Notes: a model not told the origin generated them from the letters alone. Positions 36,401 to 44,527 are shown, numbered from the stretch's first letter. The stretch: DNA of 64,000 bases from Kitasatospora sp. CB01950 (GCF_001905465.1 NZ_LISX01000004.1:307667-371666); one strand, 5' to 3'. Translations and numbers: made by a program.

Positions 36401-36728
36401 GGACCCGGCGCAGGCCCTCGCCGAGCGGGCGGCCGGTCTCGGCGAGGTGTTCGAGCAGCACGCCGGCGGAGCGCTGGTCGCCGGCGGCGCGGCTCAGCCA
36501 GGTCTCGACGGCGGCGGCGCGGCTGCGCCGGTCCTCGGCCGGGTCGGGGGTGAACAGCGCCTGCCCGTCGTCGCGGGCGGCGGCGCGTTCCTCGAAGCTC
36601 GCGGCGGCGGCGACGACCGCCCGCAGGCGCTCGTCGGCGCCGGGGACTTCGGGCAGCAGCGTGGCGGGCGGGGCGTCGGGGCCCGGACTTCCGGCGGTGC
36701 GGAGCCAGGTCTGCATTTCGAGCGACAT
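33444..36728 (-). CDS. LanM-like class II lanthipeptide synthetase with degenerate cyclase half
   Basis: 1094 residues. The dehydratase half (about 180-680) is well kept: GDRH (D280, H282), VYKPKD (K302), DLWADN (D393, N398; the usual His is Trp395), VLIDLECLL (D410, E412) and RHT (R540, T542), the phosphorylation and elimination residues by comparison with CylM. The C-terminal half keeps the LanC-like repeats (VSGTLGIAVLLAELWSATG) but has no W-C-x-G or CHG motif, so the zinc site for Cys activation seems lost. Predicted to make dehydroalanine from Ser without efficient lanthionine closure. One base separates it from the upstream exporter gene. Confidence 0.88.
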   Translation of the reverse strand: MSLEMQTWLRTAGSPGPDAPPATLLPEVPGADERLRAVVAAAASFEERAAARDDGQALFTPDPAEDRRSRAAAVETWLSRAAGDQRSAGVLLEHLAETGRPLGEGLRRVRLADPGKLPSWAHALAAFLRAQQTEPATAPGALTAGFAAAADALLPTGPGGILGVPVADAARADLAKTLTGRLTEACNLTFCHEFQLVTGRPRATEWNAEGGPDASVAGWLARLERLPALAYLVGTVCRQWQEMYTEMFARLAADRTELVRRMWHGVDPGALAAVRGDAGDRHAQGRSVALLHFEHGAGVVYKPKDMRHATAFLGLVERLNSELTLDLPLRTVVVRSDRGDDGHAASLSADCSGDYGWEELVPSRPCADPAGFARFYRRLGMTIRLVQLLEGRDLWADNLLADGEHPVLIDLECLLYPRVQAPPVLTAAQHGLLDELETTVVRTAMAFQAWTPAGRTDALDIGCLSRVGSLETAPGVPALPLPPYRPVHDGQPADPWQYTEEVVDGYREMHAALHRLRGELADPEGPLSGFRGVWVRYIWRHTWDGYKILRASTSPLALDDGATRETVIAGALRGAVVARAGDAARSDLLEVVLAELDSFRTFDIPFFRSLTTSSSVFTADGREIPGHFQSTGWKRLQQRVAELDGFDLDAHVAVLSGCVDAARAGTEQAPGQPVPDPAVRPPVPRQAHAAEPPTPGELLTAATALGDRILADRRPTGWLGQSWYPGTGLRQVEALGPDLVSGTLGIAVLLAELWSATGEPRFHRAAHGLLSEAAALIDPNEPRAFSFAGDSRLASGAPVPGGFAGPGAIIHGLARGGLLLGEPDFLAAARALVPGALSVAESASDRPGRRAKVPHGDVPLGTAGLLLNLLRLRRAAGAGHADTDRAIRTLAAGALARLGEEHAPFDFRQLVLGGADSIAAALARTVAEAPALLADPEAVRDRLRAHRFATATRAGRLACLDTAVSLGADAVDGADLGALAPPVTGPELAALTGRALLSAATEALTAAEAGLVHTLPEAPENTEALLPGPFYDGREAAALMVRELLTRHRLHGTWFPDRAAHDAVNLGALDGTVAVGLLLLRLHDTSAAPLATLR

Positions 36729-36729
36729 C

Positions 36730-38988
36730 TCACATCTCCTGGAAACGGGCGAGGCGGGTGAACAGCGGGTCGGTGCCGAGCAGTTCGCGGTAGGTGCCCT
36801 CGGCGGACACCCGGCCCCCGTCCAGCACGCAGATCCGGTCGGCGGTGCGGATGGTGCTCAGTCGGTGGGCGATCACCAGGCGGGTGCGGTCGAGGCCGGC
36901 GACGGCCTCGGCGACCCGCTGCTGGGTGGCGTTGTCGAGTGCGGAGGTGGCTTCGTCGAGCAGCAGCACGGCGGGGTCGCGGACCAGGGCGCGGGCCAGC
37001 AGCAGGCGCTGCACCTGGCCGCCGGAGAAGCCCTGCGCGTCCTCACCCACACGGGTTCCCAGACCCATCGGCAGGGCGCGCAACTCGTCGGCGATTCCGG
37101 CGAGTTCGGCGGCGTGCCAGATCCGGTCCTGGTCGACGTCGGGGTCGGCGCCGGCCAGGTTCTCCAGCAGCGAGCCGCGCAGCATCCGGCCGTGCTGGAG
37201 CACCGAGCCGACCTGTTGCCGCACCAACCTGGCGTCCAGCGTGGCGAGTTCGCGGCCGTCGTAGCGGACCGCCCCGGACTCGGGCCGCTCGAAGCCGAGC
37301 AGCAGCCGGATCAGGGTGGACTTTCCCGCCCCGGACGGGCCGACCACGGCGACGAACTCGCCGGGTTCGGCGCGCAGCGACACCGCGTCCAGCGCGGGCA
37401 GGGCGCTGCCCGGGTAGCGGAACGTGACGCCGTCCAGGGCGAGTCGGCCCTTCAGCCGGCCCGGGTCGGCGAGCTGCCCGGAACGGTCGGCCCCGCCGCC
37501 GGCGCCCGGGGTCGGTTCGGCGAGGATCGGCCGCAGCCGCTCCAGCACCGGGGCGACGCCGTACGCGCTCGCCGCCGCGTGGGTGACCTGGCCGAGCGCC
37601 AGCGCGACCTGGCCGGCCGCGACGCCCGCCGCCATCAGGTGCCCGGCCGCGGCGGCCGGGCCGAACGTCGCCCCCGCCAGCAGCACGGCCAGCAGCAGCG
37701 GCTGGAGCGCGGTGGTCAGCGCCCCGGCGACCGCGTCGGAGCGCATCGCGGCGGCGTCGGCGCGCTTCTGCCCGGCGAACGGGGTCACCCAGCGGGCGAA
37801 GGCCTGGATCTCCCGGCCGGCAGTCTGGATCTTGTCGATGCCCAGCAGCAGCCCGTACAGCACCCCCTGGAGCTGTCCGTGCGCCTCGAACACCTGTGAC
37901 TCGAACTCCTGGCGGCGACGGCCGAGCAGCAGCAGCACGGCCGTCACCGCCAGCACGGCGAGCAGCAGCAGCCCGCCGAGCCGCCAGTCCACCAGCAGCA
38001 GCACCGTCAGACCGGTGACGGCGAACACCGCGCCCAGCACGGCGCCCACCAGCACCTCCGAAAGGGCCTGTCGGGCCTGCGCCACCGCGTTCGCCCGGTG
38101 CACCAGATCACCCGTGGTGAAGTCGCGGAAGAACCGCGCGTCCTGGGCCAGCAGCCGGTCCCAGACAGCGGGTTCGAGCGCGTGCTGCACCCGGCTGGTG
38201 AGCCGGACGGCCGCGGCGTTGCGGACCAGCGTGAGCAGCCAGGACGCCACCACCGCGGAGCCCAGCAGCACGGCCAGCCAGCGCACCGGGTGCTTGTCGG
38301 CCAGCAGCAGGCCGGGCAGCAGCACTCCGGTGGACAGCGGGACGAGCAGACCGAGCAGCGCCGAGACCAGCCCCGCCACGCTCAGCACCGCGAGGTCCCG
38401 GCGGGCACCGGGAACGGCGAGGGCGAAACGCAGCAGGACTGCCGGGGTCGGGCGCCCCGGTGGCAACGGCGGGTACAGCAGCAGCGCCTGGCGGCTCAAA
38501 GCCGAACGGGATGCCCCCCGTTCGGAGGCCGGGTCGTGACGGCGGTGCCGTCCGGCCCGGGGAATCAGGGCGATCGGTCGGCCGTCCTCGGCGGCGAACG
38601 CCACCATCGGGCCGGCCGTGCCGGTCTCGTCCCCGTCGGCGAGGGTGACGGGACGCCAGCGGACCCCGGCCCGGCGCAGCAGCGCCGTGACCGGATCGGC
38701 GGCGTCCCGCACTGCGGCGGGGATCTCCTCGGGAACGGCCACTCCCAGCGCCCGCAGCACCTCCCGCGCCTGGTCCGCGCGGTGGCGCGGCGCGAACGGC
38801 GAGGTCTCGCCGCGGCGCGGGAAGGCGTGCGGACGGGTGGTGGCGGCGGTTCCCAGTTCGGCCAACGCGTCCGCGAGTGCGGTCCGGTTGGCAGCCGCGG
38901 TGGCGTCGGCCCGGGTCGCCGGGTCGCGCTCCTCGTCCGCCGCGGCAGTCTCTGTCCCGCCATGGCGGGCGGCGGTCATCGTGCTCAT
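36730..38988 (-). CDS. NHLM-type bacteriocin exporter ABC protein (no peptidase)
   Basis: 752 residues from ATG 38988 (GGAGG seven bases upstream). An N-terminal region of about 200 residues without a C39 peptidase, six membrane helices (about 205-480), then an ABC ATPase with VGPSGAGKST, the signature FSGGQVQRLLLARAL and LLLDEATSALDN. This layout matches the second ABC protein of the NHLM (nitrile hydratase leader microcin) export systems, which pairs with a C39-bearing ABC protein and an HlyD-like protein. Both partners are encoded immediately upstream, overlapping by four bases. Confidence 0.9.
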   Translation of the reverse strand: MSTMTAARHGGTETAAADEERDPATRADATAAANRTALADALAELGTAATTRPHAFPRRGETSPFAPRHRADQAREVLRALGVAVPEEIPAAVRDAADPVTALLRRAGVRWRPVTLADGDETGTAGPMVAFAAEDGRPIALIPRAGRHRRHDPASERGASRSALSRQALLLYPPLPPGRPTPAVLLRFALAVPGARRDLAVLSVAGLVSALLGLLVPLSTGVLLPGLLLADKHPVRWLAVLLGSAVVASWLLTLVRNAAAVRLTSRVQHALEPAVWDRLLAQDARFFRDFTTGDLVHRANAVAQARQALSEVLVGAVLGAVFAVTGLTVLLLVDWRLGGLLLLAVLAVTAVLLLLGRRRQEFESQVFEAHGQLQGVLYGLLLGIDKIQTAGREIQAFARWVTPFAGQKRADAAAMRSDAVAGALTTALQPLLLAVLLAGATFGPAAAAGHLMAAGVAAGQVALALGQVTHAAASAYGVAPVLERLRPILAEPTPGAGGGADRSGQLADPGRLKGRLALDGVTFRYPGSALPALDAVSLRAEPGEFVAVVGPSGAGKSTLIRLLLGFERPESGAVRYDGRELATLDARLVRQQVGSVLQHGRMLRGSLLENLAGADPDVDQDRIWHAAELAGIADELRALPMGLGTRVGEDAQGFSGGQVQRLLLARALVRDPAVLLLDEATSALDNATQQRVAEAVAGLDRTRLVIAHRLSTIRTADRICVLDGGRVSAEGTYRELLGTDPLFTRLARFQEM

Positions 38989-41900
38989 GCCTGCACCTCC
39001 GTTCGGGCGGGTCGGTTCTCGGTGGTCGTGTCGGTCCGGGAGGTCTCGGCGGTCTCGGCGGTCTCGGCGGTCTCGGCGGTCTCGGCGGTCTCGGTCCCGC
39101 GTGCGGCTTCGCGCAGCAACTCCCGGTACGGGCCGTCCTGTTCGGCGAGTTCGGCGGGCGGGCCCTGCTGGACGATGCGGCCCGCGGCGATCACCACGAC
39201 CCGGTCCGCGGCCTGGATGGTGCTCAGCCGGTGGGCCAGCACCAGGCAGCTGACGCCGCGCCGCCGGAGGTGCTCGTTGACGGCGGCCTCGGTGTGCGCG
39301 TCCAGTGCGCTGGTCGCCTCGTCGAGCACGATCAGCGCCGGGTCGAGGGCCAACGCCCGGGCCAGTTCCAGGCGTTGGCGTTCGCCGCCGGACCAGTTGC
39401 GGGCGTCCTCGTCGATCTGCGCGTCCAACCCGCCGCGTCGGCGCACCAGTTCGGCGGCCTCGGCGTCGGCGAGGGCACGCTGCAGGGCGTCCTCGGCGGT
39501 GGTCGGGTCCCAGAGCGTCAGGTTGTCCCGGACGGTGCCCTCGAAGAGCCTCAACTGCTGTTCCACGTAGGCGACCTGGCCGGTGACGACGCCCCGGTGC
39601 CAGGCGTCGCGGGGGCGCCCGTCGAGCAGCACCTCGCCCTTCCAGGGGCGCAGCACGCCCGCCGCCAGCCGGGCCAGCGTCGACTTGCCGCTGCCGGAGC
39701 CGCCGACCACGGCGACCCACTCGCCGGGGGCGATCCGCAGCGAGATGCCGGACAGCGCGGGCGGCCGGTTCGGGTCGTAGCCGAACTCCAGGTCGCGCAG
39801 CTCCAGTTCGCCGCGCAGCCGGACGGGCTCGGCGGGGCTGTCGAGCACCGGTGCGAGGTACGGGTCGACCTCGCTGCTCGCGACGTCCTCCAGCAGCGCG
39901 TTCTGCGCCCGGGCGACGGTGAACTCGGAGCCGGTGCCGACCAGTTGGGAGATCGGCAGGAGGAACCCGTTGAGCAGCAGCAGGAACGCCAGCAGGGTGC
40001 CGAAGGAGAGCGAGCCGGCCAGCAGCAGCACCGTTCCGGCGACCACCGCGACGGCGGCGGCGGCCGAGTTGAGCGCGCCGGGCAGCGAGAGCGGCACCAG
40101 GACGGCTTCGGCGACCCGCTGACCGGTGTGCGCGGCACGGGCCTGCCAGCCCGCCCAGGAACGGAACAGCGCGTCCTCCGCCCCCTCCGCCTTCACCGTC
40201 TCGATCGCCGACACCCCGGCGAACGCCACCCCGTCGCGCTTGTGGCCCTCCGCGTGCAGCCGGTGCATCAGGCCGCCGCGCCGCCGGTCGGCGGAGCGCA
40301 GCGCGAGGGTGTCGAGCACCGCGACCGCGATCGGGATCGCGGCGAGCTTCGGGGCCAGCCAGAGCAGCGCGACCAGGTGCACGGCGGCGGCGGCCAGCGA
40401 GGACGCGGCGCCGGCGACCCGATAGGACAGCAGGTTCGCCAGGCCGTCGTTGAGCTGCACCCGGGTGACCAGTCCGCCCAGCTGCCGACGGTGGAAGAAC
40501 GCGCCCGGCAGCCGCAGCATCCGCCACAGGAACGCCGCCGAGGAACGGGCGGCCATCGCCTCCAGCACCCGGTTGACCATCGCGGAGCGCAGCCAGTTCC
40601 CGGCCAGCACCAGCCCGGCCACGGACAGGCCCGCCACCGTCAGCGGCACCGCCCAGCCGGCCTGGCCGCCGTTCACCACGGCCGCCAGGTACGTACGCAG
40701 CAGGAACGCGCCCGCCACGCCCGGCACCGTCATCAGCATGCCGACCAGCACCGCGACCAGCAGCGGCCACGCGTACGGCCTCATCCGGGCGGCCAGCGCC
40801 CGCAGCAGCGGAAAGCGGACGCCGCCACGCTCGAAGTCCGGGCCCGGCTCGAAGCCGACGGCGATGCCCGCGAAGGACTCCCAGAACTCCGCCGGCGTCG
40901 CCGAGTACGAGCCCAGCGACGGGTCGTTGACATACACCCGGCCCCGCTTGACGCCCTCGAACACCGCGAAGTGCGGGCCGGTCACCAGCACCATCGACGG
41001 CACCGGCACCTCGCCGAGCCCCTGCAGCCGGTCCTCGCCACGCACCACCCGACGCCCCCGGGCCACCAGCCCGTACCGCCCGGCAGCCCGCGCGACCGCC
41101 GCCGCACTCACCCCGTCCCGCGACACCCCACACGCCCGCGACGCCTCGTGCAACGTCACCCGCCGCCCGAACGCCCCCAACACCACGGCAAGGCACGCGG
41201 CCCCGCAGTCCTGCTCCTCCATCTGCGGAACGACAGGCGTCCGGAGGTACGAACGGCGCTTGCGCCCGGCCGCCTTGGCGGACTTGGCGGACTTGGCCGA
41301 TGCCGGCCCTGAGTCACTGCCGCCGGACGCGCTGCCTCCTGCCCGGCCGCCGCGCGAAGCGGAGCCGGAAGACCCGGCACCCTCCCCACCGCACGCCGCA
41401 CGAGCACGCGGGGCGGAGGCGTCGGCCTGCCCAGCCCGACCGCTGCGCGGCGCAGCCTCGGCGGAGCCGGGCGACGCAGCAGCCGCCCCGCCACGCGCCG
41501 CACCGGCGTGGTGGGCGGAGGCGTCGGCCTGCCCAGCCTCACCGCTGCGCGGGGCAGACTCGACAGCACCAGAGACCGCAGCGCGTCCGGGCGCCTCCGC
41601 CCGACCGACGGACTTGCTGGGCAGCGCACTTGAGCGCTCAGCCGCCCGGCCTTCGCGACCCGCCCGCGGGGCGGGGCCCTCGGTCCGGCCGCCGCGCGAA
41701 GCAAGTCCGGCGGAGCCGGACGACGCAGCACCCTTCCTGCCGCGCGCCGCACCGGCGTCGTGGGCGGAGGTGTCGGCCTGCCCAGCCCGGCCGCTGCGCG
41801 GCGCAGCCTCGGCGGGGCCGGGGACCGCAGCGCGCTCGGAGGCCTCGGCAGCCTCCGGCCGACCGCCGCGTCCCGCACGCGGCGCAGACTTCGCGGAGCC

Positions 41901-42056
41901 GGGAGAGGCAACGCCCCCCGACACCCGTTCCCGGCGTCCAGCGGCCTTGCCGCGCACGTCGGTTGAGCGCTTGCTCTGTCGGCCGCCGCGTGGCGTCGTG
42001 TCGCGGTCGGTCGTGGTCGGTGGTGGCTCTGCGGCTTTGAGGCGGGTGGGCTTCAT
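38985..42056 (-). CDS. C39-peptidase ABC exporter of the RiPP, with repetitive N-terminal insert
   Basis: 1023 residues. Residues 1-270 are an Ala/Gly/Ser/Arg-rich disordered extension with three repeats of SGRAGQADTSAHDAGAARG type (near 88, 171 and 205). Then a C39 peptidase: Q278, C284 in EEQDCGAAC, H362 in TGPHFAVFEG and D378 in VNDPSLG, the complete Cys-His-Asp set for cleavage after double Gly. Six membrane helices and an ABC ATPase follow (GGSGSGKST, WSGGERQRLELARAL). The C-terminus ends in five TAE repeats. It should cleave the GG leader and export the product. Coupled by ATGA overlaps at both ends. Confidence 0.92.
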   Translation of the reverse strand: MKPTRLKAAEPPPTTTDRDTTPRGGRQSKRSTDVRGKAAGRRERVSGGVASPGSAKSAPRAGRGGRPEAAEASERAAVPGPAEAAPRSGRAGQADTSAHDAGAARGRKGAASSGSAGLASRGGRTEGPAPRAGREGRAAERSSALPSKSVGRAEAPGRAAVSGAVESAPRSGEAGQADASAHHAGAARGGAAAASPGSAEAAPRSGRAGQADASAPRARAACGGEGAGSSGSASRGGRAGGSASGGSDSGPASAKSAKSAKAAGRKRRSYLRTPVVPQMEEQDCGAACLAVVLGAFGRRVTLHEASRACGVSRDGVSAAAVARAAGRYGLVARGRRVVRGEDRLQGLGEVPVPSMVLVTGPHFAVFEGVKRGRVYVNDPSLGSYSATPAEFWESFAGIAVGFEPGPDFERGGVRFPLLRALAARMRPYAWPLLVAVLVGMLMTVPGVAGAFLLRTYLAAVVNGGQAGWAVPLTVAGLSVAGLVLAGNWLRSAMVNRVLEAMAARSSAAFLWRMLRLPGAFFHRRQLGGLVTRVQLNDGLANLLSYRVAGAASSLAAAAVHLVALLWLAPKLAAIPIAVAVLDTLALRSADRRRGGLMHRLHAEGHKRDGVAFAGVSAIETVKAEGAEDALFRSWAGWQARAAHTGQRVAEAVLVPLSLPGALNSAAAAVAVVAGTVLLLAGSLSFGTLLAFLLLLNGFLLPISQLVGTGSEFTVARAQNALLEDVASSEVDPYLAPVLDSPAEPVRLRGELELRDLEFGYDPNRPPALSGISLRIAPGEWVAVVGGSGSGKSTLARLAAGVLRPWKGEVLLDGRPRDAWHRGVVTGQVAYVEQQLRLFEGTVRDNLTLWDPTTAEDALQRALADAEAAELVRRRGGLDAQIDEDARNWSGGERQRLELARALALDPALIVLDEATSALDAHTEAAVNEHLRRRGVSCLVLAHRLSTIQAADRVVVIAAGRIVQQGPPAELAEQDGPYRELLREAARGTETAETAETAETAETAETSRTDTTTENRPARTEVQA
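39043..39094 (-). repeat. 9-base tandem repeat in the exporter's 3' end
   Basis: Five full copies of GTCTCGGCG (plus strand) and a partial one, encoding repeated Thr-Ala-Glu near the C-terminus of the C39 exporter. Confidence 0.9.
41388..41822 (-). repeat. Three direct repeats of about 80 bases inside the C39 exporter gene
   Basis: Copies at about 41739-41822, 41490-41567 and 41388-41471 share GGCCTGCCCAGCC and GCTGCGCGG cores and encode the Gly/Ala/Ser-rich repeats before the peptidase domain. Confidence 0.8.
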
Positions 42057-42859
42057 CGCTTGGGCTCCTTGCCGAGGACGGCCTGGTACGGGTGGCGGCT
42101 GCCGAGGTCGACGCGGACGTCGAGGGCCAGGGGGCCGGTGAGGCGGGTGTCCTGGGGCAGGTGGGCGTAGGCGAGCCAGACGGGGGCGGGGCCGGTGGGC
42201 AGGCCGGGGACGGCGACGGGGAGGGTGCCGTCGAGGGTGTCGGCGCGGACGGGCATCGGGTCGATGCGGTCGATGACGGCGCGCAGGGCTCCCCCGCCGG
42301 GCACGGGCACCAGCACCTGCTGGCCGGGGGCGAGCTTCGCGGCGTCCTTCGGGTCGGTGAGCAGCAGCCGGACGGTGGCCGGCGCGTCGACCGGGTCGAG
42401 GGCCAGCACCGGCGTGCCGGGGGCGAGTTGAGCGCCGGGGGCGGCGAGCAGCGCGCTGACGGTGCCAGTGGCGGGGGCGGTCAGTTCGGTGGTCGTCCCG
42501 TCGGGCCCGGTCACCTGCGCCAGCAGCTGGCCGGCGGTGACGGGCTGCCCGGGGCGGACGGAGAACGCGAGCAGGCTGCCGGTGTGCGTGGCGGCGACCC
42601 GGACGGGCGCGGTGCCGTGCGCGGCGACGGCGGGCACCGTCAGGGTGTTCGGCAGGGTGCCCCACACCGCCCAGCCGGTGCCCGCGCCGACGGCCAGCAG
42701 CAGGGCGACGCCGGCCAGCCAGAGGCGTGCGCCGATCAGCCGCACCGGCTGGTCGAGGCCGGGCTCCAGCACGGCGGCGGCCCGCGCGGCGGCGACAGCG
42801 GCGACGGCGGCGGTCTGCGGGGCGGTGTCCGAGTCCGGACGTTCGGTCACGGTGGTCAT
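42053..42859 (-). CDS. HlyD/NHLM-type secretion protein
   Basis: 268 residues from ATG 42859. One membrane helix (about 44-66, LWLAGVALLLAVGAGTGWAVW) and a periplasm-side lipoyl/barrel-sandwich domain (GSLLAFSVRPGQPVTAGQLL and ATGTVSALLAAPGAQLAPGTP), the hallmark of HlyD-like adaptor proteins. It lacks the long coiled coil of Gram-negative HlyD, as expected of NHLM system members. Likely holds the two ABC proteins together. Overlaps the P450 stop and the next start by ATGA on both sides. Confidence 0.88.
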   Translation of the reverse strand: MTTVTERPDSDTAPQTAAVAAVAAARAAAVLEPGLDQPVRLIGARLWLAGVALLLAVGAGTGWAVWGTLPNTLTVPAVAAHGTAPVRVAATHTGSLLAFSVRPGQPVTAGQLLAQVTGPDGTTTELTAPATGTVSALLAAPGAQLAPGTPVLALDPVDAPATVRLLLTDPKDAAKLAPGQQVLVPVPGGGALRAVIDRIDPMPVRADTLDGTLPVAVPGLPTGPAPVWLAYAHLPQDTRLTGPLALDVRVDLGSRHPYQAVLGKEPKR

Positions 42860-44094
42860 GCGGCCACCCCCACCAGGTGGTCCCGCAGCGGGCAGACGAC
42901 AGGCAGCTCGCGGATGCCCCCGAACGCGAACTGTTCGTGGCGGCGGGCGGTCGCGTCGGTCAGCGTGGTGCTCAACTGCCGTACGGCGTCCGCCTCGGCG
43001 AGGCCGCGCAGGACGGCGGCGCCGGCGATCAGCGAGAGCGGGGCGCCGAGGCAGTGGTGCGGGCCGTGGCCGAAGGCGAGGTGCTGGCGTTCGGGGCGGT
43101 CGGGGTCGAAGCGGTCGGGGTCGGCGTAGCGTCGCGGGTCGCGGTTGGCGGCGGCGTACAGCAGCATGGCGACGCTGCCGGCGGGGATCACGGTCCCGCC
43201 GAGGGTGATTTCGCGGGTGAGTGCCCGCGCGCTGGCCCGGACGGGGCTGCCGAGGCGCTGGGCCTCGTCGAAGACGTCGGCGGCGAGCGCGGGTTCGGTG
43301 CGGATGCGGGCGGCCAGGCCGGGGGTGCGGATCAACTCCCAGGCGGCGACGGCGAGTCCGGAGGTGAGCGTCTCCAGGCCGTTGGCGAGGAGCATCACCA
43401 CGAAGGCGAGCAGTTCCTCGGTGTCGAGCCGGCCGTCGTCGCGGGCGGCGGTCAGCCGGGAGATCAGGTCGTCGCCGGGCGCGGCGGCCCGGGCGGCGCA
43501 CAACTCCTCGACGTAGGCCTGGAATTCGGCAAATTCGGCGTCGAGCGCGGCGGCCTCGGGGCCGTCCCCGAAGGGGTCGAGGAGGGAGCGGGCGACGAGC
43601 GAGGCCCAGCCGGTGATCCGGTCGTGCTCGGAGTCGGGGACGTCCAGGACGGCGCAGGAGACGGCGACCGGCAGCGGTACGGCGAGGTCGGCGACCAGGT
43701 CGAAGGAGCCGGAGGCGATCAGCGGGGCGAGCAGGCGGGCGGCGGTGGTCTCGATCCGCTCGCGCATCTGCTCCAGCCGGCGGTGGCTGAACGCGGCGGT
43801 GGCGAGCCGCTTGAGCCGGGTGTGGTCGGCGCCGTCGCGCATCGGCAGCATCCGGTTGACGACCTTGAGCAGGGCGGTGTTGCCGGCCCGGGGCAGTCCG
43901 ACGGTGGTCGGGTCGACGTGCGTGCCGGGGTTCATCAGGACGGCGAGGATCTCCTGATGTCCGGAGACCACGTACAGCGGGCCGAGGTCCAGGACGGGCG
44001 CCTCGGCCAGCAGCCTGCGGTAGAGCGCGGGTGGGTCCTGCTGCGCGGTGGGCTGCTGGATGAACCGCGTCAACTCGTGCCGGAGGCTGTCCAT
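42856..44094 (-). CDS. Cytochrome P450 (RiPP tailoring)
   Basis: 412 residues from ATG 44094, with AAGGAG seven bases upstream. All P450 marks are present: I-helix LLANGLETLTS (E241), the ExxR pair E277/R280 in DEAQRL, and the haem loop FGHGPHHCLG with Cys348. A class I bacterial P450 that needs ferredoxin from elsewhere. As the first enzyme gene after the precursor it probably hydroxylates, couples or otherwise oxidises the peptide; which residue is unknown. It is separated from the precursor gene by a strong hairpin. Confidence 0.93.
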   Translation of the reverse strand: MDSLRHELTRFIQQPTAQQDPPALYRRLLAEAPVLDLGPLYVVSGHQEILAVLMNPGTHVDPTTVGLPRAGNTALLKVVNRMLPMRDGADHTRLKRLATAAFSHRRLEQMRERIETTAARLLAPLIASGSFDLVADLAVPLPVAVSCAVLDVPDSEHDRITGWASLVARSLLDPFGDGPEAAALDAEFAEFQAYVEELCAARAAAPGDDLISRLTAARDDGRLDTEELLAFVVMLLANGLETLTSGLAVAAWELIRTPGLAARIRTEPALAADVFDEAQRLGSPVRASARALTREITLGGTVIPAGSVAMLLYAAANRDPRRYADPDRFDPDRPERQHLAFGHGPHHCLGAPLSLIAGAAVLRGLAEADAVRQLSTTLTDATARRHEQFAFGGIRELPVVCPLRDHLVGVAA

Positions 44095-44148
44095 GCCCGG
44101 CTCTCCTTCAATCCGACAGTGGGGCAACGGCGTTGGGGCCGGGTGGGG

Positions 44149-44186
44149 GTGCGGGGGTGGGCCGCCGGAGCGGACCACCCCCGCAC
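44149..44186 (-). terminator. Hairpin between precursor gene and biosynthetic operon
   Basis: A perfect 12-base-pair stem (44149-44160 with 44175-44186) ten bases after the precursor stop codon on the minus strand. As in many RiPP clusters it would let most transcripts end or be stabilised after the precursor, giving more precursor than enzymes. Confidence 0.7.
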
Positions 44187-44195
44187 AGTCCCGAA

Positions 44196-44348
44196 TTACT
44201 CGGCGGCGGCGTTCGAGATGGAGCTGAAGCTCGACACCGGGCAGGCGGCGGAGAGCAGCGAGGAGACGGAGACGCCGCCGTTGACGGTGTCCAGCTCCTC
44301 GACCTCGATGTCGAACTGCTCGTCCTTGTTGATCTCGTTCTGCGCCAT
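44196..44348 (-). CDS. RiPP precursor peptide (50 residues), double-glycine leader
   Basis: A complete small gene with AGAGGGAGA before ATG 44348 and TAA stop. Residues 1-25 are an acidic leader (MAQNEINKDEQFDIEVEE then LDTVNGG), the ELxxVxGG form recognised by LanM enzymes and cut by C39 peptidases after Gly25. The predicted core, 26-50, has nine Ser (27, 29, 30, 33, 39, 40, 42, 43, 45), one Cys (36), no Thr, hydrophobic residues between, and ends NAAAE. Its place ahead of an operon encoding LanM, YcaO, SagB, P450 and C39-ABC proteins makes it the likely substrate. Ser would give dehydroalanine or oxazole and Cys thiazole. Confidence 0.92.
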   Translation of the reverse strand: MAQNEINKDEQFDIEVEELDTVNGGVSVSSLLSAACPVSSFSSISNAAAE

Positions 44349-44399
44349 GGGAATCTCCCTCTGTTTCGCGACGCCGGCCCGCTTCTCGGGTCGGTCGCC

Positions 44400-44428
44400 T
44401 CGCTTTCACTGCCTCGCCGATCGCTTTC
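44400..44428. promoter_or_regulatory. Direct repeat upstream of the precursor gene
   Basis: TCGCTTTC occurs at 44400-44407 and 44421-44428, 21 bases apart (two helical turns), about 55-80 bases before the precursor start codon. It may mark a regulator site; chance not excluded. Confidence 0.35.
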
Positions 44429-44527
44429 CCGGTTTTGCTTTTCTCCGGTTCCGCTCTCGGCGATGTCTCAACTATGACCGACTCCCGAAAGCCTGTGCAG
44501 TAGGAGATGTCAGATTCGCGGGAGGGG

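Noticed and set aside
33480..36761. A 1093-codon plus-strand frame opposite the LanM gene
   Set aside because: Gly/Gln/Val/Arg-rich translation without domains; it mirrors the LanM codons.
29576..44348. Classification as a thiopeptide cluster
   Set aside because: No pyridine synthase and no LanB-type split dehydratase are present, and the core has a single Cys.
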